Positions 1-5,140 of a stretch of 5,140 nt of DNA are shown here, piece after piece (position 1 is the first letter of the stretch; each line of letters opens with the position of its first letter). Location of the stretch: assembly GCA_002499325.1 (NCBI GenBank), contig DALC01000049.1:9689-14828 (forward strand). The letters are read 5' to 3'. The translations under genes and the position numbers were made by a program. The notes below the pieces were generated by a model. That model did not search any database, had not been told where the DNA came from, and was given only the letters and a program-made list of their open reading frames with translations. The stretch is from Euryarchaeota archaeon UBA538. GTDB lineage: Archaea; Thermoplasmatota; Poseidoniia; Poseidoniales; Thalassarchaeaceae.

Positions 1-1
1 T

Positions 2-766
2 GGACTATTCATTGAATCTGAGTCGATAATTGGTGTTGACCCTATTGAATTGGGACCAACTGAGATATCAATCGATCTTGGGGGAACGAGCGGTTTCAGT
101 TCCGAAACTGTAACGATTAGAATCTCTACTTCTTACCCGGTAATGGAAGGAGATAGGCAACTACTGATCGAAACCTTTGCCAAGTCTACTGCTGAAGAGT
201 ACTGGACAGAAATCTCGGTTGATGCTACTTTGCAGGGATCCATGCTCACTGATATAGGAATTGTTACAGCGAGCGGAATCGATTATTCTCACAGGAGGTG
301 GATTGTATCTGAAACCCTATCTGTGGAGAGTACAGATCTAGATATCGAAGAGTCATTTAGAGTTGAGTTCGTACCAACAGGAAATGGGCTATTCAGTGTT
401 TTATTGGGATCCGGAATGATGGTATTGGTACTGAGCTTGTCCATAGGCTTGGGAATGACTATGACTAGGAATAGAACAAGATTCCCCACTATGATTACGG
501 TCACAGCTCTTGGCGTTCTCTCTTTTGGAATTTATTTCCTTGGGCTTCCGATGCAGATGGTCCTTGGGATAGTGGCATTTAGCCTTCTACTTGTACTGCC
601 AATCTCTTTGCTCTCTCCCAAACTTAGGATTGATGAGAGCAGGAGCCCCAACTATCCCCGAATTAGTTGTCCATCTTGTGGTATGAGTGTTGCTGTGGAG
701 TCAGACGTTCGTCCTCTAAGAATTAGCTGTAGTGGTTGTGACAGTGTAATTAGAATAGAAGAGTGA
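2..766 (+). CDS. Membrane protein with external N-terminal region and C-terminal zinc ribbon (5' partial)
   Basis: The reading frame is open from the first bases of the window, so the true start lies upstream; a TTG at 50 is in frame but nothing marks it as a start. The visible 254 residues end at a TGA. Numbering from the first visible codon, residues 1-128 are polar and rich in alternating hydrophobic residues, suggesting a beta-rich domain. Three hydrophobic segments follow at about 130-153, 162-182 and 185-205. The basic TRNRTR stretch between the first two should be cytoplasmic, which puts the N-terminal domain outside and the tail inside. The tail carries CPSC (223-226) and CSGC (243-246), a CxxC-x16-CxxC zinc-ribbon pattern. 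I do not recognise the family. A role in envelope sensing or protein assembly is possible, but the sequence only supports topology and zinc binding. Its stop directly abuts that of the opposing gene. Confidence 0.8.
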   Translation, partial: GLFIESESIIGVDPIELGPTEISIDLGGTSGFSSETVTIRISTSYPVMEGDRQLLIETFAKSTAEEYWTEISVDATLQGSMLTDIGIVTASGIDYSHRRWIVSETLSVESTDLDIEESFRVEFVPTGNGLFSVLLGSGMMVLVLSLSIGLGMTMTRNRTRFPTMITVTALGVLSFGIYFLGLPMQMVLGIVAFSLLLVLPISLLSPKLRIDESRSPNYPRISCPSCGMSVAVESDVRPLRISCSGCDSVIRIEE

Positions 767-1627
767 CTAGAGTCTGCCAAATCTAAGAAGCATATCTATT
801 GCTTCAGATGCAGCTATCTTGGGATTTCTGTTCTTCCAGATTATTGGAGATGCTCTTATTTGGCTGGCTAAATCAACTTGCCAACCAGAAGCCAAGATAC
901 AGTTCCATACTATCTCCTCTAGTCTCGATGTAGAGGGGGATGTGGAATCGAGAGCCCCTCTACAGAGGTGCGATAGAGATCTCGCTCTTCCTTCCTCGCC
1001 CATGGAGTCCCATCTGCCTGAAATATCAATCAACGAGTTTTCATCTATGAAATCTAAACTTTCCACATTAGGACTAGGAACCTCAGGTAGTGGGACTACT
1101 CTTATTGTGCCCTCTAAAGTAAGCAATTCCTTCAAGGAAACATAGACTGGATCATATGTCATATCCATACAAGCATGAATCCAATTACCAGATATCGCCC
1201 ATGGCCTAATTTTCCTAACTAATACTCCCGACGGAGATATCAATTGAGCGATTGAGTGACACATGGCGACTGTAGTAAGTGGCCCTATCTTGTCATCTCC
1301 CAGATGTCCCGATAGTGCGGGAGACAATGTTTCACTTATCGATAATATATTTTTTTCGTTGTCCCATGAAACTCCCTTTTCTCCACCGTTATTATGAATG
1401 ATTATTGAGTTTTCAGGAACAGAATAATTGATACTACCGATTCTTCTCATGTATGGTATATTAGAGTCGATAAACGAGGCCTCAAGAGGCGCTATTGATA
1501 GTGCTCCCAGAAGATTAGCATCAGAAATTATGGAAATTCTTTGTCTTTTTTCCATTAGTTGCGAGATCCCTGTTCTGATTGTCTCTTCAACACCCGTGAA
1601 CAAGTCAGTGGAAATGAGGTCCCTCAT
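767..1627 (-). CDS. Putative degenerate DHH/RecJ-like (Cdc45/GAN-like) protein
   Basis: This 286-residue protein is the last gene of the minus-strand cluster, 39 bases after rpsO. I see no signal peptide or membrane helix, so it should be cytoplasmic. Residues 31-60 (ISIISDANLLGALSIAPLEA and on to NIPYMRRI) have the strand-loop-helix pattern that opens DHH phosphoesterase domains, where active members read roughly HxDADG followed by a small-residue helix. Here only D36-A37-N38 remains of that motif, and no DHH triad appears anywhere. Residues 75-81 (IIIHNNG) could match the usual DLGS strand, and 114-130 a following helix. Established context: archaeal rps15 is often followed by a RecJ-like DHH gene, some members being inactive partners of GINS in the replicative helicase, like eukaryotic Cdc45. 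The family call is inference from position plus weak motif resemblance; the gene itself is well supported by length and fit. The ATG at 1627 is preceded by a TATA-like AATATAC but no clear Shine-Dalgarno sequence. Confidence 0.45.
   Translation of the reverse strand: MRDLISTDLFTGVEETIRTGISQLMEKRQRISIISDANLLGALSIAPLEASFIDSNIPYMRRIGSINYSVPENSIIIHNNGGEKGVSWDNEKNILSISETLSPALSGHLGDDKIGPLTTVAMCHSIAQLISPSGVLVRKIRPWAISGNWIHACMDMTYDPVYVSLKELLTLEGTIRVVPLPEVPSPNVESLDFIDENSLIDISGRWDSMGEEGRARSLSHLCRGALDSTSPSTSRLEEIVWNCILASGWQVDLASQIRASPIIWKNRNPKIAASEAIDMLLRFGRL
929..964. repeat. Perfect 10-bp inverted repeat (hairpin) in the DHH-like gene
   Basis: The arm TGTAGAGGGG (929-938) is perfectly complementary to CCCCTCTACA (955-964), with a 16-base loop. 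It lies inside the coding sequence of the DHH-like gene, and also 160 bases past the stop of the opposing plus-strand gene, so it could fold in either transcript. No U-run follows on either strand. Confidence 0.6.
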
Positions 1628-1654
1628 AACTAATGCGCCGAGTTTGTTGGATTT

Positions 1655-1661
1655 GTATATT
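1655..1661 (-). promoter_or_regulatory. Possible TATA-like box before the DHH-like gene
   Basis: On the minus strand the sequence AATATAC, in an A/T-rich setting, is centred about 31 bases before the ATG at 1627. An archaeal TATA box at this distance would place transcription start only a few bases before the start codon, giving a near-leaderless mRNA for the last gene of the cluster. It overlaps the rpsO end and the 39-base gap. A short A/T-rich word like this can arise by chance, so this is weak evidence. Confidence 0.22.
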
Positions 1662-1666
1662 GAGGA

Positions 1667-2122
1667 TTATTCTACAATCAGTCTCAACTGATCCCTCTTG
1701 TACTGCCAATCTGCATCTAGTTTGTTTACACCTTTGTAGTAGCTGGCTAGACGCCTTATTTTTGATTCACATAGCTCCAGTTGCCTGCGATTATGCTTGT
1801 CCTTGGGATTATTTCCGAGGTGATCGATGAGTCCCTGAGCCCTCCTCATCAGATTCATCATGTCCTCTGGGTAATTTGGAGAGATGCCATTTCTTAAGAG
1901 AATTTGGGAAATTCTCTCACCTGTAGCTAGACGAACATCGGGAACTGCAAATTGATCTCTCAAAATTGTACCTATCATAGCATTTGAGTGACCCTCTTTG
2001 TTGAGATCTAAAATGTGGGACTCGATGACTTTCTTATCCGATTCCGACCAACTTGGGACCTCAGTGGCGAATGGCTTTGATGATCCGCTGGAGCCTTTTC
2101 CCCCAGAGTGCATGCGTGACAT
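1667..2122 (-). CDS. rpsO: Small-subunit ribosomal protein uS15, archaeal type
   Basis: This is the archaeal/eukaryotic-type uS15 (archaeal rps15), which binds 16S rRNA in the platform of the 30S subunit. The 151-residue product matches the usual archaeal length. It shows the family landmarks: N-terminal MSRMHSGGKGSSGS; the NAMIGTILRDQFAVPDV stretch at 47-63; GERISQILLRNG at 68-79; PEDMMNLMRRA at 85-95; and the rRNA-binding core NPKDKHNRRQLELCESKIRRL at about 105-125, followed by YYK and DW near 128-139. I chose the ATG at 2122 because homologues begin MARMH or MSRMH. A GTG at 2167 would add 15 residues (MVKEEEQ...) not typical of the family. The gene follows arcS after 69 bases and precedes the DHH-like gene by 39 bases, so co-transcription is likely. 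A partial AGGGA lies seven bases before the chosen ATG. Confidence 0.96.
   Translation of the reverse strand: MSRMHSGGKGSSGSSKPFATEVPSWSESDKKVIESHILDLNKEGHSNAMIGTILRDQFAVPDVRLATGERISQILLRNGISPNYPEDMMNLMRRAQGLIDHLGNNPKDKHNRRQLELCESKIRRLASYYKGVNKLDADWQYKRDQLRLIVE
1897..1917. repeat. Perfect 9-bp inverted repeat with 3-base loop in rpsO
   Basis: The arm AGAGAATTT (1897-1905) pairs fully with AAATTCTCT (1909-1917) around a GGG loop (CCC in the mRNA). It covers rpsO codons for the conserved ERISQIL stretch, residues 69-75. It may be coincidence imposed by conserved protein sequence, or a fold in the mRNA. Confidence 0.6.
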
Positions 2123-2184
2123 AACAGATTCCCTGAGGGCCGCGACCTGCTCTTCCTCTTTAACCACTACGTAAATACAGTAGC

Positions 2185-2192
2185 TTATTTTT
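2185..2192 (-). promoter_or_regulatory. Possible TATA-like box for rpsO
   Basis: Minus-strand AAAAATAA sits at the arcS stop codon. An archaeal TATA element here would start transcription about 26 bases downstream, near 2162, leaving a leader of roughly 40 bases before the rpsO ATG at 2122. That start would fall just inside the alternative GTG start at 2167, which favours the shorter protein. This would give the ribosomal protein its own promoter in addition to read-through from arcS. Only the A/T-rich word and its spacing support it. Confidence 0.28.
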
Positions 2193-3970
2193 CACAGTCT
2201 ATGGCGTGCTTTCGCGAGCCTACCTGGCCCAGATGGCCATTCCCAACCGGGTGCTACTGCTCTAGCACTTCCTATCAGTGCCCCATTTTGAGTTACCATA
2301 ATTTCTTCCCCCGATCTAATTTCACCGGATACAGACTCAAGATTTGTTGGGAATATGTCTCCCTTCCAATCGTGGTTTTCCAAGATACTGACCGTTGGGA
2401 AGCACCCACTGTCGTGGAGGAGTGGAAGTGACTTCTTCGAGAACGCGAATCTCCCATCTCGCGGGTTCCACCTGGCGAGTTGCTCCCCATCTCTGGAAAT
2501 ACTCAGTATTGGCAATCTACCAGAAACTGTACTTCCCTCTAGCCAAGAGTCTGTGCCGTGTATAAATCTGGATCTTGATTTCATTACCTCAATCCTATGT
2601 TGCTTCTCTGATTTATCTGCCAGATTCATGCCCTCGACGGATTTCAAAACAGATTTCCTTAACTCGTCTAGTGATTCCTTAGATCCAGCTGTTCCTCTTC
2701 TTGTATTGTGGCATGCAATTCCCTCTATGGAGACATCCATTCCAGAATGATTGATTATCTCGCTGTAACCTACCCTCTCGCAAACGTCCGAAATCATTGA
2801 GTTTACCATTTCTAGTTCGTCTGCATCCCAGTCGCCAGTAACAGGTATGTCGTAGTGTGCCGCGGGCCACAGATCCTCTAATTCTCTCGGAACTAGCCCA
2901 AGAGGAGAAGTAATCATCATTTGATGCGCCCTATTGCTGGGAATATTTCTTATGAAGCGATGATGACTTTGAGAAAGCCTGTATGGCTTAGTTGCCGAAC
3001 ATGGAAGTAAAATCAGCAACTGTTCTTGGTGACTAGGTGGGGTATGTAGTCTTGAGACTCTATTTCTCCAATCATAAACCAAGGGGTCTTGCCTACTTAC
3101 TGGAGAGTTGTACCTCAGCTTTCTTCCACTGGTGTCCACTGCAGTAAGGGTAGAGCTCCCTTTATCGGTCCTGATTGACGTATCGTGTCTTCTAAGCCTT
3201 TCAACGGACCTTGGGCTCGAAAGACTAGCCTTCTCAGCCAACTCTCTTACAGTTCCTGATCTAATTGCTGATCTTAGAGATGCGATCGAATACCTCCAAT
3301 GATCTATTTGAGTGCCCATGTTCACGTGCTCTCCAAGGGAAGTTTCTGCATATCGTGGTCCGTCAGAGGTAAGGAGGATGCCGTTAGCGTTAGCTATTCT
3401 TGATCTTGAAAGATCGAATAGATCTACTCCTAACCAAGATAAAAGCGCACAGTTATCTGGCCCTGAGATTCCAGGAGTCCAAATCAGCGAAGAGGGGAAT
3501 CTCCTCCTGATTACAATTAACGCCTCTACTAATTTCCCACCTGAGTTAGATAATTGAGGAGCATCTGTGATCGCTATAACAGAAGGCTGAAGTTCTGCGC
3601 CCAGCAGAGAAATATCATGATGGAGGGACTGCCACGATAGTGGTAGAAATTGATTTCCAGAACCGAATTCTCCGGAATTGGATGCCGAGAGGCTCGGAGG
3701 CAGAACTAGGCCTTCGGATGCTTCCCAATTGTCTTCGCCATCGAAAGGGAAGCATAAGTCTCCACGAGTGCTTAGATTCAGTCTTGCGGGGAGCTTAGTT
3801 GACTCCCTTCGGAAAATGAATGGGGCTGTTTCCAAATTAATGTCTGGATCAAATTCAGATAGGACCAAACCTGGTGCCCATGAGGCAGGATTTCTCCTAT
3901 CTCCTAGTGAAAAAAGTCTAGAGAAACGGTTTCTTGAGGTGACTTCTCTAGACAGTGGCCTGTCACTCAT
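2192..3970 (-). CDS. arcS: Archaeosine synthase ArcS (TgtA2-type)
   Basis: ArcS acts on preQ0 at position 15 of archaeal tRNA, after TgtA has inserted it, on the way to archaeosine. Work on Thermococcus showed that ArcS adds lysine to preQ0 and a radical SAM partner (RaSEA) then releases archaeosine. The diagnostic ArcS motif PC-x3-KPY-x2-S-x2-H is present exactly: P323, C324, K328, P329, Y330, S333, H336. Residues about 30-265 are a TGT-like domain; 320-410 the ArcS core (continuing HQMMITSPLGLVPRELEDLWPAAHYDIP); about 526-592 a PUA RNA-binding domain ending GRLAKARHRL. The TGT-like part has no cysteines between C174 and C324, so the usual TGT zinc site appears lost. The ATG at 3970 gives 592 residues. 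The frame stays open to an earlier start at 4132, but those extra 54 residues are basic and cysteine-rich, unlike the family, and overlap the divergent gene. It heads the cluster with rpsO and the DHH-like gene. Confidence 0.93.
   Translation of the reverse strand: MSDRPLSREVTSRNRFSRLFSLGDRRNPASWAPGLVLSEFDPDINLETAPFIFRRESTKLPARLNLSTRGDLCFPFDGEDNWEASEGLVLPPSLSASNSGEFGSGNQFLPLSWQSLHHDISLLGAELQPSVIAITDAPQLSNSGGKLVEALIVIRRRFPSSLIWTPGISGPDNCALLSWLGVDLFDLSRSRIANANGILLTSDGPRYAETSLGEHVNMGTQIDHWRYSIASLRSAIRSGTVRELAEKASLSSPRSVERLRRHDTSIRTDKGSSTLTAVDTSGRKLRYNSPVSRQDPLVYDWRNRVSRLHTPPSHQEQLLILLPCSATKPYRLSQSHHRFIRNIPSNRAHQMMITSPLGLVPRELEDLWPAAHYDIPVTGDWDADELEMVNSMISDVCERVGYSEIINHSGMDVSIEGIACHNTRRGTAGSKESLDELRKSVLKSVEGMNLADKSEKQHRIEVMKSRSRFIHGTDSWLEGSTVSGRLPILSISRDGEQLARWNPRDGRFAFSKKSLPLLHDSGCFPTVSILENHDWKGDIFPTNLESVSGEIRSGEEIMVTQNGALIGSARAVAPGWEWPSGPGRLAKARHRL
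3916..3953. repeat. Perfect 10-bp inverted repeat near the arcS start
   Basis: The arm GTCTAGAGAA (3916-3925) pairs with TTCTCTAGAC (3944-3953) across an 18-base loop. In the arcS mRNA it occupies coding nucleotides 18-55, immediately after the start codon region, where a stable stem could affect translation. Both arms encode part of a Ser/Arg-rich N-terminus (SRE... and FSRL). Confidence 0.6.
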
Positions 3971-4030
3971 GCGCCTGCGAGTGGAACATTTCGCTTGAAG
4001 GATTCTAAGGCAAGACTGTTTCCGGCAGTC
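3971..4030. promoter_or_regulatory. Divergent intergenic region between arcS and the secreted-protein gene
   Basis: These 60 bases must hold, or overlap, the promoters for both divergent genes. No convincing TATA box is visible on either strand. The nearest candidate is TTCTAAG at 4003-4009, read rightward, about 25 bases before the ATG at 4031, which would suit a leaderless transcript of the secreted-protein gene. No clear Shine-Dalgarno sequence precedes either start. If the TTG at 3995 is the real start of the rightward gene, only 24 bases separate the two genes. Confidence 0.4.
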
Positions 4031-5140
4031 ATGGGTGCGACGAGACTTGGCTCGATTGTAGTTGTAGTCCTGCTGACAATGTCGGGTATAGTAGGGGCTA
4101 ATGACGATGTCGACTCGGAGGTGTTGTTCCAAGGTAATTCTGATGTGGACGGCCCTTTCTGGATAGAGTTTTCATGCAAGCTAGATACATGTCAGGATAT
4201 GGAGCTAGTTGTGTGGACCAATGACTCTCAATATCGGATTATGGATACTCACCTTGTAGAGTGGATTGGCTTAGTTAACGGATCGGTATCTTGGGAGCTT
4301 CTTGCAAACCCATCTCTAGTCATGGAAAACTTTGCTATGAGGTCCATCATTGGCGAGCAATCGGACATCATTGAGAATTCAGATCTCCCTGACTTGGTAC
4401 CGCCTCCGGGACAACAAGGCGAATGGACATCCATATCCGCTTCATCTAATTGCCAGCTAAACAGGTGCAGTCGAAGCGAGATTCTATCAGAAGGTGCTTC
4501 TTTCATCGGAATTCTGGATACTTCCGCCGATGACGATGCGATATTGGTTGAAGGAGATAATGGTGATGTCGTCAAGATATCTAACATACAAAGTCCTGAT
4601 AGTATCAATATTGAATATTGGAGTAGATCGGTTTCTAAAACCCTGATGGGCTCAATTTCATCGAGTGAGTCAAGTTCAGTGTATCTGGACTACCCAGAAG
4701 ATGCAGAGCTATGGATTCGAATTGTCCATTCAGACGAAAGTGACTTTTCTCCTTACAGATTCGACTTGACTAGGTTCGATGATGAAAATGAAGGTCCTTC
4801 AGGCGAAGAGCTTAGTAATCCATGGATGCAAGATTTTCAATTGAGTAGTGATTCTATCAGCAATAATTTTTACAGGGGGCATATATCTTCTAAGGACCAG
4901 CTTGGAGATTCAATTCTGATTTCCACCGGAGCAAAAATTATCCTTCCAATAATTTGTCATTTCACAGGAGAAGTGGCCTTGGAAATACTTCTCCATGAGC
5001 TAGACGGTGAGAACGAGAAGATTGTCGAGGATTCAAATCAATGCCCCCAAAATATCGAAACAAGTCCTTACACCACCGGAATAGAGTTCAGGATAAAGTC
5101 TGAACAAGTAATAGAATGGGAGATTGAGGTGACGCACCCT
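4031..5140 (+). CDS. Secreted acidic protein of unknown function (3' partial)
   Basis: The frame is open from the ATG to the window edge, giving 370 residues with no stop. Residues 1-23 form a good Sec signal peptide: R5, a hydrophobic core IVVVVLL (9-15), and a V-G-A cleavage site before N24. There is no lipobox cysteine. The mature part is rich in Asp, Glu and Ser, poor in Lys, and looks beta-rich, typical of exported domains. Cysteines occur as C49-x4-C54 (CKLDTC), C141-x4-C146 (CQLNRC) and C309 with C338, suggesting disulfides and perhaps repeated domains. I see no enzyme motif and do not recognise the family. A TTG at 3995 is in frame and would add 12 residues (MKDSKARLFPAV); the ATG is preferred because it gives a compact signal peptide, but the choice is uncertain. 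It is divergent from arcS, with 60 bases between the two ATGs. Confidence 0.82.
   Translation, partial: MGATRLGSIVVVVLLTMSGIVGANDDVDSEVLFQGNSDVDGPFWIEFSCKLDTCQDMELVVWTNDSQYRIMDTHLVEWIGLVNGSVSWELLANPSLVMENFAMRSIIGEQSDIIENSDLPDLVPPPGQQGEWTSISASSNCQLNRCSRSEILSEGASFIGILDTSADDDAILVEGDNGDVVKISNIQSPDSINIEYWSRSVSKTLMGSISSSESSSVYLDYPEDAELWIRIVHSDESDFSPYRFDLTRFDDENEGPSGEELSNPWMQDFQLSSDSISNNFYRGHISSKDQLGDSILISTGAKIILPIICHFTGEVALEILLHELDGENEKIVEDSNQCPQNIETSPYTTGIEFRIKSEQVIEWEIEVTHP

Noticed and set aside
819..1145. Plus-strand open frame opposite the DHH-like gene
   Set aside because: It is antisense to a better-supported gene, shows no recognisable domain, and looks like a shadow of the coding pattern on the other strand.
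1350..1356. Run of seven T on the plus strand as a possible terminator
   Set aside because: It is nearly 600 bases beyond the plus-strand stop, and the matching A-run on the minus strand simply encodes NEKN in the DHH-like gene.
2355..2750. Plus-strand open frame of 131 codons opposite the ArcS C-terminal region
   Set aside because: It lies antisense to the PUA-containing part of arcS and has no features of its own.
3971..4132. 54-residue N-terminal extension of ArcS from a start at 4132
   Set aside because: It overlaps the signal-peptide region of the divergent gene, is unusually basic and rich in Cys and Arg, and does not resemble ArcS N-termini; the ATG at 3970 fits better.
4249..4608. 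Minus-strand open frame of 119 codons opposite the secreted-protein gene
   Set aside because: The plus-strand frame is open for 370 codons with a signal peptide; the minus frame has no domain or initiation signal.
1..5140. CRISPR arrays, insertion sequences, tRNA or rRNA genes
   Set aside because: I saw no spaced direct repeats, terminal inverted repeats with a transposase, or tRNA-like cloverleaf; almost every base is accounted for by five genes.

Overview
The window looks like a stretch of ordinary archaeal core genome with no sign of mobile DNA. Two genes are recognisable and both point to a euryarchaeal-type archaeon: an archaeal-type ribosomal protein uS15 and an archaeosine synthase (ArcS). 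Archaeosine is a tRNA modification essentially confined to archaea. Moderate GC by eye, very tight gene packing, an acid-rich exported protein and a membrane protein ending in a cytoplasmic zinc ribbon would suit a marine planktonic lineage such as Marine Group II (Poseidoniales, Thermoplasmatota). That placement is inference from style and gene content, not a sequence match.

Layout. 2-766 (+) is the 3' part of a gene for a membrane protein with an external N-terminal region, three membrane helices and a C-terminal CxxC...CxxC zinc ribbon. It meets head-on, with no bases between the stop codons, a minus-strand cluster read right to left: arcS (3970 to 2192), rpsO/uS15 (2122 to 1667) and a 286-residue protein (1627 to 767). 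I tentatively read the last as a degenerate relative of the DHH/RecJ-like proteins often encoded next to archaeal rps15. From the arcS start a divergent gene runs right (4031 to beyond 5140). It encodes a secreted, acidic protein of unknown function with a clear signal peptide and two C-x4-C cysteine pairs. No gene-free stretch exceeds 70 bases.

Functionally, the minus-strand cluster joins tRNA modification (the second half of archaeosine synthesis, needing TgtA and preQ0 genes elsewhere), the small ribosomal subunit and possibly replication or repair (if the DHH reading is right). The flanking plus-strand genes both encode envelope or exported proteins and are not obviously linked to the cluster.

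I found no clearly new biological system. The points most worth checking are the apparently degenerate DHH/Cdc45-like protein, an ArcS whose TGT-like domain has lost its zinc cysteines, the zero-base convergent gene junction, and three perfect 9-10 bp inverted repeats inside coding sequence.
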